Source: Mixophyes australis
Lineage: Eukaryota; Chordata; Amphibia; Anura; Limnodynastidae
Direction: 5' to 3'
DNA: 64,000 bases
Assembly (NCBI GenBank): GCA_036250195.1
Contig: JAVHZZ010000003.1
Coordinates: 40,831,835 to 40,895,834, forward strand
Shown: positions 11,054 through 23,999 of the stretch, one piece after another
Layout: every line of letters begins with the position of its first letter
How positions within the stretch are numbered: position 1 is the stretch's first letter
The notes under the pieces: model-generated
Told to the model about the DNA's origin: nothing
Database searches by the model: none
The model's input: the letters and a program-made list of their open reading frames with translations, nothing else
Translations under genes and position numbers: made by a program

Positions 11054-11667
11054 CATACTTGCCAACTTTTCCTCGTTGGCTTCAGGGAGATCCCCGGGGG
11101 AGGTGGACGTGCGGGGGCGGGGCTTGACAAATCGCATCATTTTGGCCCCACCCCCCTAAACAATTGTCACAAAGTTGGCCAATTACAGCAGGGGACGGAG
11201 CTAGGATGACGCAATATTTGCGTCATTAAGACCCCCCCGCCACTTATCTATTGCGGGGACGAGAACCGGGAGGTTGCCCTGCTGTCCCAGGAGGCCTCCC
11301 AGAAATGCGGGAGTCTCCCGGATGCTCCAGGAGAGTAGGCAACTATGCGTTAACGGAAAACAGCTAATGAATCTCTAGAAACTGAAGTGTATTTTACATT
11401 TCTGACTCCATTACTGAAGTCATGTTGTCTTACCTGTCAGCCTTTGATTAAATTTTGGTTTCTAAGTAAATGGCCACCTCCATAGGCATCAATACATGGA
11501 CATAGGACACAATTTCTGAACTGTGTCATCATGTGACAGATGGCAAAGCCAACCACGTCTTGTACCTGGCTCAGCATCAGAGAGAATGCCAGACTCTTCA
11601 GGGAGTGAGGGAGATCACCCCTATTTCAGGGAGTCTCCCTGACATTCAGGAAGAGTTGGCAAGTATG
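11054..11667. mobile_element. Composite MITE with 8-bp target duplication
   Basis: The outer ends are CATACTTGCC and GGCAAGTATG, flanked by a perfect ACCTAGCT duplication (11046-11053 and 11668-11675). Positions 11054-11349 look like one whole MITE of the family also present at 43026-43279 and 54168-54460 (ends with GAGAGTAGGCAACTATG). Then come about 235 bp of unrelated sequence and a terminal piece of a second copy from about 11585. The duplication surrounds the entire composite. Confidence 0.75.
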
Positions 11668-11675
11668 ACCTAGCT

Positions 11676-12565
11676 GCAATAGAATCTTCGGATTCTGGTT
11701 TTGCTTTGCCAGAACGCTGAATTCTATTCCACGCTGTATTTATAAATGAGCGCCACTTTCTTGTCTTTTATTGTATCATTTTATTTTATGTTTATTATAC
11801 AGGGAAGAAACAGGCAACACAGAAGACAAATTATCTCTCTTTGTAAAACAACGTTGAATCTACTTGAAACACTACACTACAAATTCAACTAGGACCTCCC
11901 AGATACAACTTATGGAGGTGGAGCACCACCAATTCCGGGAACTTGAAGGTTTCTACAAATGAGCAGAATTGATTCTAACTGAATTGCGTAATTACATTTT
12001 GCATAATAAGCATCTAACTGGAATTAGGTCATTGGGAAACAAGGAGTAAGTAACGAACAGGTAATTGGGAAGAAAATTGCAATTAGTCCAATAGAGCTTC
12101 AAAAATTGCTAAATTGGAATTGTAGGCAGCTGTTTACAAAGTATACTAATAAACTCAGTATGAAAATAATTTAATACCAAACCATAAGAAGAAATAAAAA
12201 CGTACATGTGAACATGTATGTATACCGTTATACGCTAAACTCTCCTTACTGACGCCAAGAGCCTTGTGTGTTGTAGCATCCAATCAGGATAGGAGTCTGG
12301 AGTTTACTTTTGCACCATTAAGGTGAATTTCCTCCTCACTACTCTATAATACCCCATGATAATCAAGAGGGAGGGAATTGGGGCTCTGTGGATTGAATGT
12401 GGCACAAAACACAGCAATGAGCCACTGAAGAAACATTGATTGAAGAGGCAGCAACTAATGAGAGGTACCAGCTGTTTGCTCCTCATTATGTGGTGCCTTG
12501 TGGGAGGATACACTAGATAGGTTTTCTTACTGGTCAGAGATATTCAGTAAATAGCCCCACACAAA
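11676..12565. other. No recognisable feature
   Basis: No supported gene or repeat. Confidence 0.5.
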
Positions 12566-12573
12566 GTCATGTC

Positions 12574-12947
12574 CAGGACCGGATTAACCTTAGGGCTAAC
12601 TGGGCTACAGCCCAGGGGCCTCGGGCATACAGGGGGCCCTTGAAAGTGCTCAACAGCATTATTGATCGGTCGGGGGCGCCCCCGGCGCGATCAATGCTGC
12701 TGAGCACTTTCACTGCGGTCCTTCCCCGGCGCGCTGTAGTCTCCTTACTGAGGAGATCTCGTGAGTCTCACTTTCATGAGATCTCCTCAGTAAAGAGCGT
12801 ACAGCGCGCAGCGGGAAGGACCACAATGCCAGGAGAAGGAGGTAAGTGCCTTGGTAGCGGCTTGGATCACGGAGGGGGGGGGGGGCCCTCACAGGGGAAT
12901 GGAGGCCCCCTTAGCCCAGGGGCCTCCATTCCCTTAATCCGGCCCTG
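12574..12947. mobile_element. hAT-type MITE, CAGGRCCGGATTAAC family, copy 1
   Basis: Starts CAGGACCGGATTAACC and ends GGTTAATCC-type inverted sequence CTTAATCCGGCCCTG. A perfect 8-bp duplication GTCATGTC flanks it (12566-12573 and 12948-12955), which fits hAT integration. The centre contains the perfect palindrome-like block around GAGATCTCNTGAG also found in copy 2. It has no transposase. Open frames across it are GC-rich artefacts. Confidence 0.9.
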
Positions 12948-12955
12948 GTCATGTC

Positions 12956-15900
12956 TACTCTCTAATAAGCTCCATCTCTTCCAGGACTATTGGATGTTAT
13001 ATAGGTACTACAGAAGGAATGGCCCTAAAAATTCATAGTCATATATGATTGACTGGAGCATGACTCAAAGTATCCCTCCAACATGAGTGTCCTAATTTTT
13101 CATACTTTTTTCAACAAAGACAGGGAATGCTTTTACCATAATATTACAGAGTGCGGATTGGCGCTTTTCCTGGGACAGTATTTGGCGATGCTCTGGGATT
13201 TTTCTATTGGCCGAATGAGACAAATGATTCTTGCACAAGAGATTCCTGTTGCTCCACCCAGTAAGAATTATGTTTGATATAGTTCAAAACAATGGGCCTG
13301 ATGCTGAGTTGAACTTACGCCGGTTTGTGTAGCATCAATCGGCCAAATTCGCACTGCGCATGCCCACAAAGGGAACGGTTGGCTGTGCTCCAATTAAGAC
13401 TTGTGCCTCCTTATGTCTGTAGATGCGCAAGGGTGTAGGGAAGGAATGCGCAAGTATAGCAACGGCTTATGGACGCAAACGCGGCTCACGAAGAACTGCA
13501 GAAACACGCATATACACGCCTGCTAGCCATAATATTATTTTACGTTAGAGGTTCAGGTACAAAAACACGCTGATGATGATAATGACTATGGTGCCAATGT
13601 GGAGCCGGACTCATCACGAGATGTGTATGGCTCTGCATATTTTATTGGTATCAAAAGTGCAGAGCACACTGTGGAAATGAGAGTAGAGTGAGGTCCGCAA
13701 TCAGCCAAGTAGAAGCCAAGTAGAAGTGCAATGGCTGATTGCAGACAGTGGTTCATAAGTGTTAAAATTAGGTCCACATGTGCCATTTGCCAGTCGGAAT
13801 GGGTTTGACCAGGGTCCAAATCTGGGCATATACTGCTAGGGCGGTATTAAAGGTGCATGCCTTTTTGTTGGTAAATCATATTTTTTAAATGAAGTACTTC
13901 AGATAACTTTTTAAAAAAAAATAAATGTGTGAAATATGTAATTTGTTGCAGAAATAAAAAATTACAGTTATTGCTGCGATAATTATCTTTTTATTATAAA
14001 ACCTCACAGACGTGCAGTGAATACTGCAATGCTGCTTGTGTATTCACAATAACGATTTGTAGTGTCGGTGTAGAAAGCGGCAGCTAGGTGGCAGCGTCTG
14101 TTAAGTTGGATGTGTGTTTTTCTGCCTTTACAATCCCTAGTTGGAGGGACTGTGAGAACATCATGCACTGAAGTATATTTGGTATACAAGCCCCCAGAGA
14201 ATAACCATTCTGCTTTTATTTAATTTTTTTGGTCACAGGGATACTTTTTCTCTCTTTGTTGGAAACTGTTATGTTAGCAAGATTGGCAAAGCACAGCAAT
14301 TTCTTTAACTAGATTTTATCTACAGCTAAGTATCACATCCCATTTTTGGTCGCAAATATTTATATAGTCTCCAATCAACAGTGCTAGTCTTATGATCTCT
14401 CCAAAGTCTGATCATATCTGTGTAATGACTCAGTATATTAATCCTAACGACACCCTCTTCTGAGTTACTTTTGCATTGTGAGCACTGCAAACATGGAAAA
14501 TAGACAGATATATTTTCACTTTGTTTTAGATTCAGTTTATAGTATAACATATTGAAAATTCAAATGTCATCCTGCAAACTGTCCATTCCACTTTCTTTTA
14601 CTGTATAAAATATAGCAGTATTTTATAATATATCATATAACAAGTTTATCTCTCCAGGGAGCGCAATCTGTCTGCAAATTTTCTTAAAGACTACAGTATT
14701 CATTACATTGCTGTTTAATGATGCAACATCCATAGACACCAATACAACAGCGCCCCCTAGTGGTCACATTATTGGGAAAAGTAAAAAATGCTTACATGTT
14801 AATTTATTGCGCCCAGAACTGTTGCTGTCATCAGGTAAGGTTAAAACTGGAAAATTTTTAAAGGCAGCCAAAAGGTATGGTTTGTTAGCACTTTCCATTT
14901 CTTTAGCAAAATAAAAAAGACGACATCTTATTGACTGGGTCACATCTATATAACAGCCAGGCTAAAAGTAAAATTTCCCCCTTTCTTCTTATTATCAACA
15001 GCTGTTATCATTACAATCCCAAGAGAAAGCATAGTGATCACCCAGATCATCATCCTGCATCTCCTCCTGCCGTCAGTGGGGCTGACTCGCCAGGACACAT
15101 ATCTACCGATTTTCAGCATATCGTACGCAAAATCACTCTGCGCATGCCCAGAACCGGGACATACACCAGTAAACACAGCCCTATCCGCTTTGTCTTCATA
15201 CACTAAGGACACTTCCTGCAACCTAAGATTTTGAGGAGTGAACGGGGCTGGGATCGGGAGTTTTGCCGTAGTTACTGTACAGTAAGGCGAGCCAAACTCA
15301 GGCGCACGCAGCCGCATCCGAATCCAGCTCCGGGCATCGCAAAGTTACTAGTTTGCCTGCCGTATCTCTTGCTCCAGCTACAGGGCTAGTCTAAGTCCTG
15401 ATTAGTAGTGATGACAGTCTAGTAGGCATGCTATAGCATGTGTTTGCCAACAGGAACAACTGTAAAAATGTATTTTGTGCTCAGTAAACATTAACAACAT
15501 TCTAATAAATGTATTCCATGGAATAACAAAATGAAAAAAACCAAACACTTTTTTAACTGTTTTATCATGAATGCCTTTATTATTAACAGGTAACATTATT
15601 TCAATATTTTTTCTGCGCATTCTTTTGCAAATTTAGAATGATAACACAGACAAAAATCAGCTAGAATCAAAGCAATAAAAGTAAGATACGTATCGATCTT
15701 GTACTACATGAACATTCCAAATGTTGCCAAATGTAATCATTCTATTGAGAGACACCTTTATGTATACGATCAGAATGAAACATTCTTTTATACTCAAACC
15801 GGCCCTTAATTTCTCAGAGAAAACCATCTGTTATGGGGTGAGACCTTCCCCTTTGTATACCGCTTATGTTTATAAAACAATCTAACCTGTTCCTATCATC

Positions 15901-16189
15901 AGGAGCCAGTACTCTTGTGTAAGTCTCCTTCAATACTGGTCTTTCTCCGCAACGTACAACTTGCCGATCCAAATCTGTACTATCAGTATTTCACATTCAA
16001 CAATATATAACAGTCACTGCTTTCATGTTATCTAAAAGTCCCGACGCGCTTCTTCAGCTATATCGGTGATTTCATCAGAGGCCCATCTGGCAACTGTACC
16101 ACAAGCATTTTTGTGGCCAATGAACCTGTAAAATTTGATACATTTTGAATTGGTTTGATGTATTCAAGTTTATATATTCAGCTCAAAGT

Positions 16190-16193
<4 letters not shown>
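12956..16193. other. No gene recognised
   Basis: Several short frames occur (for example 14946-15317 minus and 13083-13277 plus), but none shows a known domain or sensible exon structure. A motif GACGCGCTTCTTC...TTTCATCAG lies at 16042-16078. There is a local stem GCAATCAGCC/GGCTGATTGC near 13700-13742. Confidence 0.5.

Positions 16194-16235
<42 letters not shown>
16194..16235. repeat. (TA)n microsatellite
   Basis: Pure TA run. Confidence 0.98.
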
Positions 16236-16237
<2 letters not shown>

Positions 16238-16820
16238 CTTTGTCCACTACTAAAACCCAAAATTCATTTTAGGGCTGTGGGATGGGATCTGATACAAGTC
16301 AAATCTCTGAGACATCACTGCCCCTATGTATGAGTCAGCCGATCCACACTGTGCATTTCTGCTCAGCAGGTTTTCCTACCTGTCAGTCAGTGCCTGCTTA
16401 GTTACAGAAGCCCCTCCCTCGTAACCTGGCAGCCAGCTGCAGAGGAGAGATAGATAGCATGGTGGACAGATTTAGTGAAGTATTAGCACTCTGGTTATTT
16501 TGTGTATATTACTCTGCATCAGAATTTACATCCTTTGATATATATTCATGTTAAATAGTGGATTTACTTGTCTTTAACTTGACACAAATTATTAGTCAGT
16601 GGAGAGATGTCCAAATTAATCCCAGGCTCCGCGCTGTCTGGTTACTGTCTGGTTATTGTATGTTATTCAGGGAGTTTTATGTTTCACGTTTGACAGGCAA
16701 TCCCCGTTTTTGGTTAATCCCTTTCATCAAGCAGAGCAAATTAAATGCACTTATTTCTCCAGAACATTTACTTGCAATGAAATACTTCTGGTACATCCTG
16801 AGGATGACAAAGCTTAAAAA
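16236..16820. other. No recognisable feature
   Basis: No supported gene or repeat. A 195-codon plus frame covering 16558-17145 is extended only because it reads through a (TA)n tract. Confidence 0.5.
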
Positions 16821-16823
16821 ATA

Positions 16824-16886
<63 letters not shown>
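16821..16886. repeat. (TA)n microsatellite
   Basis: TA run with one TATATGTATA interruption at the left end. Confidence 0.98.
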
Positions 16887-16888
<2 letters not shown>

Positions 16889-17711
16889 GCTTTTACATTC
16901 ATCTGCCGAAAATGTTACATAAGAGCCGTTTTATTGATCATTCATTATTATCTTACAAATGCAAAAGCTCCTTTGTGAAAGTTCCATGTTGTGTGAAAAA
17001 TGTTTCTAATATTATGGTTGTGTTGCTGTTTGTAGTGACACTTTTATTTAGATTAATTTATGTAATTTATATAATACCTTCTCCAACCAGCCGAAGATTA
17101 ATGGGAAAAGACACAATAATGTTCCTACTGCATGAAAATGAGTAAACTATACTTTCTGTTGAAATTAGAATGTGCTGTAAATGTAGCTAACATTAGATAT
17201 GGCATAATGCGGTCCCTACTTTAAATGATATGGATATTGTAAGTCACCAAGGAATGTTGACGATAGAAAAGCACAAGGCTATAGACGATTGCTTTTACAC
17301 AGTTTACAGAAATCCATCATGGATTCCAATATCCGTAATAGCTTACAGTACTGTTTTTTATAATACGCAAATTTTCCCAATGAATGTTGATGATGACTCT
17401 CTGCAGACTACAATAGAGTATAGTGACTCCATAAATCTACTATTATATAATTGCCATTTTTTTTTTTAATTAAAAAAATGTTGTTGTTTTTTTCATTTGT
17501 TAATTATGTAAATAGTTATAGGAAAATTAGAAAGGATAAATATATTTTTGGGGATGTTAATGTAACTTTTTTATATCTATAGTTAATGAATTTCCCCCTT
17601 TTAAATATTTTGCCATCTTACTATTAGGCCAGTGCTCCAACCATAAACTCTTAGAACAGGCAATAGAGGTCATCGCCTATAGCAGCCGCCGGTCCCGTAG
17701 AGCGAGTCTTG
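16887..17711. other. No recognisable feature
   Basis: AT-rich unique-looking sequence. Confidence 0.5.
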
Positions 17712-17719
17712 CTCACAGG

Positions 17720-18062
17720 CAGGGCCGGATTAACCCGAGGTCTAACTGGGCTACAGCCCAGGGGCCTCGGGCATCCAGGGGGCCCATCAAAGTCCTCAGC
17801 AGCATTATTGATGGGGCCGGGGGGCGGGAGCGCCCCCGGTCCGATCAATGCTGCAGAGCACTTTCACTGCAGTCATCCGTCCCTGGCGCTTAGTAATCTG
17901 TTTACTGAGGAGATCTCGCGAGATCTCCTCAGTAAGGAGCTTACAGCGCGCCGCGGAAGGACTGCAGTGACAGGTAAACGCTTGGGGGGCCTCACAGGGT
18001 GCGACGGGCGGCTCACATTTGGGGCCTCACATGGGAATGGAGGTCCCCTTAATCCGATCCTG
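17720..18062. mobile_element. hAT-type MITE, CAGGRCCGGATTAAC family, copy 2
   Basis: Starts CAGGGCCGGATTAACC and ends CTTAATCCGATCCTG, flanked by a perfect 8-bp duplication CTCACAGG (17712-17719 and 18063-18070). It shares with copy 1 (12574-12947) the TGGGCTACAGCCCAGGGGCC block and the GAGATCTCGCGAGATCTC palindrome. No coding capacity. Confidence 0.92.
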
Positions 18063-18070
18063 CTCACAGG

Positions 18071-19212
18071 TACTCAGAACATTTTTTTTTGCATGCATTC
18101 TAATGTGACCTTATACCACATATGTGGGTATCCTGCACTGTGTTCTGTCTGTTAACATGCAGCAAATAACGTTTATGCAGAGTGTACTAACACCTGTATT
18201 CAAATTGAAACGCATCTCGAGATCGGCTCAGATTTGAATGCGGGTGGAATTACCCTCAAGTTTTTGTAACTGCAAGTTGCGTGCAAGTTGCGTTCAGTCT
18301 TGAGCCAGGCCCTATAGCTTTAATAGGTGTGGTGTGTAAATGATTGTGCAAATTATCAGTTTTTTTGTGAATTCTAGATGCTTTACTGAATCTCATAAGA
18401 GGCATGCTCAACAGTACTCAGACGGGCAATTTAGGCTTTCATCTCCGTAGTGAGGTTTAGAAACCTAACGCTACTTACGTGCTCTATGCATAAAATATTA
18501 AATCCTGGAAGTAAAGCCCTTCCTCTGTACATGGAAGGTCGAGTCAGAATATCCTGTGTAATCAATGATGATGATATGTTCTAATTCCCGTAAAACATAT
18601 AAACATCAGGTTAATTTTTATCTAAATTACAGCAACTTTGAGGGAAGCTGTTCAGTAACCTAAACGTGATTATGTATTTAAGGAGGATTATAGTAGTTAT
18701 GACTGAAGGCTTTTTAACCTACTTGTTAAAAATTCTTCTGTACTACATAATTAAAATTTAAGTGATATGGTCTGTTAATTGCAAATTTCCCAATTGACCT
18801 GAGAATGACTGTTTGATTTTCACTGTACACATGAATGGACTTCACCATATTATACCCAACTGATTACCATACACCTCAGTTCTCGCTTGAAAAGTACTTT
18901 CCCAAAACTGTGACGCGGGGTCAGCGGGAGGAGCCCAGGGCGCAGATAAGACAAGATGGAGAGGGGTTGCAAGTAAGTAAGTAAAAGATCAGATGGAGAT
19001 CGAGGCTGAATGAAAAAGAGAAACATATTATTATTATCTTTTATTTTTTAAGCGTCAACATAGTAGTCAGCGCTGTGCATTGAGGTGATCATGCTGCAAA
19101 TAAATTATATTAAACAGAAGGTAAAGATGACCCTTCTCAAATGAGGTGGGGTGGGGGAAACAGATGCTCTGTAAGTTAGCAGAATAACAAATATAGCTAT
19201 GGGGATACTTGA
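18071..19212. other. No gene; possible SINE/LINE tail trace
   Basis: At 19028-19081 a TTATTATTAT...AAGCGTCAACATAGTAGTCAGCGCTGTGCATTG stretch resembles the 3' tails of SINE/L2 elements, diverged. Nothing else recognised. Confidence 0.45.
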
Positions 19213-22200
19213 TCCAGGCAGCTGGTGACCACACACAGAGTGCCAGTCTCAGTAGTTGGTAAATACTGGTACAGTGCTAGTTCCTGGCTCCAGGCAGCTA
19301 GTGACCACACACAGAGTGCCAATCTCAGTAGTTGGTAAATACTGGTACAGTGCTAGTTCCTGGCTCCAGGCAGCTGGTGACCACAAACAGAGTGCCAGTC
19401 TCAGTAGTTGGTAAATAATGGTACAGTGCTAGTTTCTGGCTCCAGGCAGTTGGTGACCACACACAGAGTGCCAGTCTCAGTAGTTGGTAAATACTGGTAC
19501 AGTGCTAGTTCCTGGCACCAGGCAGTTGGTGACCACACACAGTGTGCCAGTCTCAGTAGTTGGTAAATTCTGATACAGTGCTAGTTCCTGGCTCCAGGCA
19601 GTTGGTGACCACACACAGTGTGCCAGTCTCAGTAGTTGGTAAATACTGGTACAGTGCTAGTTTCTGGCTCCAGGCAGCTGGTGACCACACACAGAGTGCC
19701 AGACTCAGTAGTTGGTAAATACTGGTACAGTGCTAGTTCCTGGCTCCAGGCAGCTGGTGACCACAAACAGAGTGCCAGTCTCAGTAGTTGGTAAATACTG
19801 GTATAGTGCTAGTTCCTGGCTCCAGGCAGTTGGTGACCACACACAGTGTGCCAGTCTCAGTAGTTGGTAAATAATGGTACAGTGCTAGTTTCTGGCTCCA
19901 GGCAGCTGGTGACCACACACAGAGTGCCAGTCTCAGTAGTTGGTAAATACTGGTACAGTGCTAGTTCCTGGCTCCAGGCAGTTGGTGACCACACACAGAG
20001 TGCCAGTCTCAGTAGTTGGTAAATACTTGTACAGTGCTAGTTCCTGGCTCCAGGCAGTTGGTGACCACACACAGTGTGCCAGTCTCAGTAGTTGGTAAAT
20101 ACTGGTACAGTGCTAGTTCCTGGCTCCAGGCAGCTGGTGACCACACACAGAGTGCCAGTCTCAGTAGTTGGTAAATACTGGTACAGTGCTAGTTCCTGGC
20201 TCCAGGCAGTTGGTGACCACACACAGAGTGCCAGTCTCAGTAGTTGGTAAATACTGGTACAGTGCTAGTTCCTGGCTCCAGGCAGCTGATAACCACACAG
20301 AGAGTGCCAGACTCAGTAGTTGGTAAATACTGGTACAGTGCTAGTTCCTGGCTCCAGGCAGCTGGTGACCACAAACAGAGTGCCAGTCTCAGTAGTTGGT
20401 AAATAATGGTACAGTGCTAGTTTCTGGCTCCAGGCAGCTGGTGACCACACACAGAGTGTCAGTCTCAGTAGTTGGTAAATACTGGTACAGTGCTAGTTCC
20501 TGGCTCCAGGCAGTTGGTGACCACACACAGTGTGCCAGTCTCAGTAGTTGGTAAATACTGATACAGTGCTAGTTCCTGGCTTCAGGCAGTTGGTGACCAC
20601 ACACAGAGTGCCAGTCTCAGTAGTTGGTAAATACTGGTACAGTGCTAGTTCCTGGCTCCAGGCAGTTGGTGACCACACACAGAGTGCCAGTCTCAGTAGT
20701 TGGTAAATTCTGGTACAGTGCTAGTTCCTGGCTCCAGGCAGTTGGTGACCACACACAGAGTGCCAGTCTCAGTAGTTGGTAAATACTGGTACAGCGCTAG
20801 TTCCTGGCTCCAGGCAGCTGGTGACCACACACATAGTGCCAGTCTCAGTAGTTGGTAAATACTGGTATAGTGCTAGTTCCTAGCTTCAGGCAGCTGATAA
20901 CCACACACAGAGTGCCAGTCTCAGTAGTTGGTAAATACTGGTACAGTGCTAGTTCCTGGCTCCAGGCAGCTGGTGACCACACACAGAGTGCCAGTCTCAG
21001 TAGTTGGTAAATACTGGTACAGTGCTAGTTCCTGGCTCCAGGCAGTTGGTGACCACACACAGTGTGCCAGTCTCAGTAGTTGGTAAATACTGGTACAGTA
21101 CTAGTTCCTGGCTCCAGGCAGCTGATAACCACACAGAGAGTGCCAGACTCAGTAGTTGGTAAATACTGGTACAGTGCTAGTTCCTGGCTCCAGGCAGCTG
21201 GTGACCACAAACAGAGTGCCAGTCTCAGTAGTTGGTAAATAATGGTACAGTGCTAGTTTCTGGCTCCAGGCAGCTGGTGACCACACACAGAGTGCCAGTC
21301 TCAGTAGTTGGTAAATACTGGTACAGTGCTAGTTCCTGGCTCCAGGCAGTTGGTGACCACACACAGTGTGCCAGTCTCAGTAGTTGGTAAATACTGGTAC
21401 AGTGCTAGTTCCTGGCTCCAGGCAGCTGGTGACCACACGCAGAGTGCCAGACTCAGTAGTTGGTAAATTCTGGTACAGTGCTAGTTCCTGGCTCCAGGCA
21501 GTTGGTGACCACACACAGTGTGCCAGTCTCAGTAGTTGGTAAATTCTGATACAGTGCTAGTTCCTGGCTCCAGGCAGTTGGTGACCACACACAGTGTGCC
21601 AGTCTCAGTAGTTGGTAAATACTGGTACAGTGCTAGTTCCTGGCTCCAGGCAGCTGGTGACCACACGCAGAGTGCCAGACTCAGTAGTTGGTAAATTCTG
21701 GTACAGTGCTAGTTCCTGGCTCCAGGCAGTTGGTGACCACACACAGTGTGCCAGTCTCAGTAGTTGGTAAATTCTGGTACAGTGCTAGTTCCTGGCTCCA
21801 GGCAGTTGGTGACCACACACAGAGTGCCAGTCTCAGTAGTTGGTAAATACTGGTACAGTGCTAGTTCCTGGCTCCAGGCAGTTGGTGACCACACACAGTG
21901 TGCCAGTCTCAGTAGTTGGTAAATACTGGTACAGTGCTAGTTCCTGGCTCCAGGCAGCTGGTGACCACACACATATTGCCAGTCTCAGTAGTTGGTAAAT
22001 ACTGGTATAGTGCTAGTTCCTAGCTTCAGGCAGCTGATAACCACACACAGAGTGCCAGCCTCAGTAGTTGGTAAATACTGGTACAGTGCTAGTTCCTGGC
22101 TCCAGGCAGCTGGTGACCACACACAGAGTGCCAGTCTCAGTAGTTGGTAAATACTGGTACAGTGCTAGTTCCTGGCTCCAGCCAGTTGGTGACCACACAC

Positions 22201-22500
22201 AGTGTGCCAGTCTCAGTAGTTGGTAAATTCTGGTACAGTGCTAGTTCCTGGCTCCAGGCAGTTGGTGACCACACACAGAGTGCCAGTCTCAGTAGTTGGT
22301 AAATACTGGTACAGCGCTAGTTCCTGGCTCCAGGCAGCTGATAGCCACACACAGAGTGCCAGTCTCAATAGTTGGTAAATACTGGTACAGCGCTAGTTCC
22401 TGGCTCCAGGCAGCTGGTGACCACACACAGAGTGCCAGTCTCAGTAGTTGGTAAATATTGGTACAGTGCTAGTTCCTGGCTCCAGGCAGCTGGTGACCAC
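19213..22500. repeat. Satellite array, 76-bp unit, about 43 copies
   Basis: The unit runs CTGGTGACCACACACAGAGT, GCCAGTCTCAGTAGTTGG, TAAATACTGGTACAGTGC, TAGTTCCTGGCTCCAGGCAG with a constant 76-bp period. Variants (CTGGTGACC or TTGGTGACC; AGAGTGCC or AGTGTGCC; TACTGG, TAATGG or TTCTGG) recur in patterns. A distinctive GCTGATAACCACACAGAGAG unit appears at 20285 and 21121, exactly 11 units apart; another (CTTCAGGCAGCTGATAACC after an ACATAG/ACATAT unit) at 20893 and 22033, exactly 15 units apart. This indicates block duplications within the array. Confidence 0.97.
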
Positions 22501-22672
22501 AGGCTACTGTGCTTGTTTCTGGCAAAGTGCTACTTTCTAGATCCAGACAGTTGATGATCACAGGCACAGTGCTACTTTCTAGATCCAGGCAGTTGGCAAT
22601 TGCAGGTTCAATGCTAGTTCCTGCCTCCAGGCAGTTGGTAATTGCAGACACAGTGCTTGTTACTGCTTATTG
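22501..22672. repeat. 42-bp units at satellite edge
   Basis: Units such as TTGGCAATTGCAGGTTCAAT followed by GCTAGTTCCTGCCTCCAGGCAG are 42 bp long. They correspond to the 76-bp unit without its AGAGTGCC...AAATACTGG block of about 34 bp, so they look like the older, simpler form. Confidence 0.75.
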
Positions 22673-22766
22673 ATGCTCATTGTCCCCCTGTTTTAGTATC
22701 CAGCCCATACTATAGCAATGGTGCTGGTTGCTTATTTGGGGGGAGACACTTTAAAATGTATTTCAA

Positions 22767-22822
22767 TTATCATCATCGACATTTATTTATATAGCGCCAG
22801 CAAATTCCGTAGTGCTTTACGA
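22767..22822 (-). mobile_element. SINE/LINE 3' tail fragment
   Basis: ATCATCATCGACATTTATTT and ATAGCGCCAGCAAATTCCG match the tail region of the SINEs elsewhere in the window, with the GCGCTGTAC part diverged to GTGCTTTAC. Confidence 0.65.
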
Positions 22823-23173
22823 ATGGGATATATCTAAATACAGTAAAAATACGTGCTGATGGCCTACATATCCAGGGAGCATGTTACATTCACATGAACA
22901 TGCCACTACTGTATAAAGCTTGCGCCCCCATTCTCCTGATCTGCCTCTCCAGTTGAAAGGGACACACAAGTGCATCTTATGTGGAACTCAAAATTCTGCT
23001 TTCTTTTAATGCATGTGCCCACTAAAATAAAGTTGATATTTTGCAGCCTGCAGTTGAATTAATACCAACTCTAAACCAGGAGCTGCGTCATTTTGCATTG
23101 ATTGGATCTCTTGGACTCACTACCGTGATTATTACTGTTTACATTCAGGATTTTGGTGGATATCTGGAGATGC

Positions 23174-23230
<57 letters not shown>

Positions 23231-23999
23231 GGCAAGAGCTCCTGTCCTGGATAACACTGGGCAACCTATCACTGCCTAGACATAAACCTCCTGTCTAGAC
23301 AACCGGGCACGCTTTGGCAGCGGTCGCAATGCATAACTACACAGTAGCGGTTTTTATACTTGAGACTCCTCCCGCAGGCTTGGCTTGATGGACAGGTGAC
23401 ACTCCCACTTTGCCTTGAAAAGGAGTTTCCTGTAGATTTTCTGTAACCTCTCTTGATTGCAGACACACCTTGTCGGCTCCGTTGTTAGCTGTGGAAAAGA
23501 CACTGTGAAAGAATGTAAGTAAAATCACATTTTACACTTCTACTTAGTGACACATGTCTGACACCTGTATATCTCTGAACCTAAGTGCACTGCTATGCCT
23601 GTTTGTATCGTGGTCTGCAGTCTTGACCTGCAAACTGTCAGCTGCATAGTTGATTCCTCTCTTAGAAGACAATCCCTTCCCTTTGTCACAATATATATAT
23701 ATCACATCTCAAACTGTAGAGAATGTGCTGGATTGCACTATTTTAACCCCGTCCACTCCATACTTAGTTTAAAGGTGAAGAGCGCAATCAGCGCTCTAAC
23801 TGGCCAGCTAGTGTCACGTGTCCTCATCTAGTGTACAGGCACTGTATAGTAGACATCAGTAGACTGCCCTTGTTTGTGTAATGTCATTCAAGGGGCTATG
23901 AAGGGGCTGTGCAACATACAGTGGACATCAGTAAGTGTCTTTCTTTTGTATTAGTGGCATTGAGTTTGAGGAGCTGGGAAAAATGTCAGGTTCACAGGT
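22823..23999. other. No gene; contains (TA)n
   Basis: No supported coding sequence. The microsatellite at 23176-23228 is listed separately. Confidence 0.5.
23176..23228. repeat. (TA)n microsatellite
   Basis: Pure TA run. Confidence 0.98.

Noticed and set aside
12640..13038. 132-residue frame
   Set aside because: Lies across a GC-rich MITE whose boundaries and target duplication are clear.
14946..15317. 123-residue minus-strand frame
   Set aside because: No recognisable domain, splice context or relation to neighbours; I could not support it as a gene.
16558..17145. 195-residue membrane-like protein
   Set aside because: It is carried through a (TA)n tract giving Ile-Tyr repeats; no domain on either side.
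19213..22500. Possible CRISPR array or repeated regulatory cluster
   Set aside because: 76-bp units are head to tail with no spacers; plain satellite.
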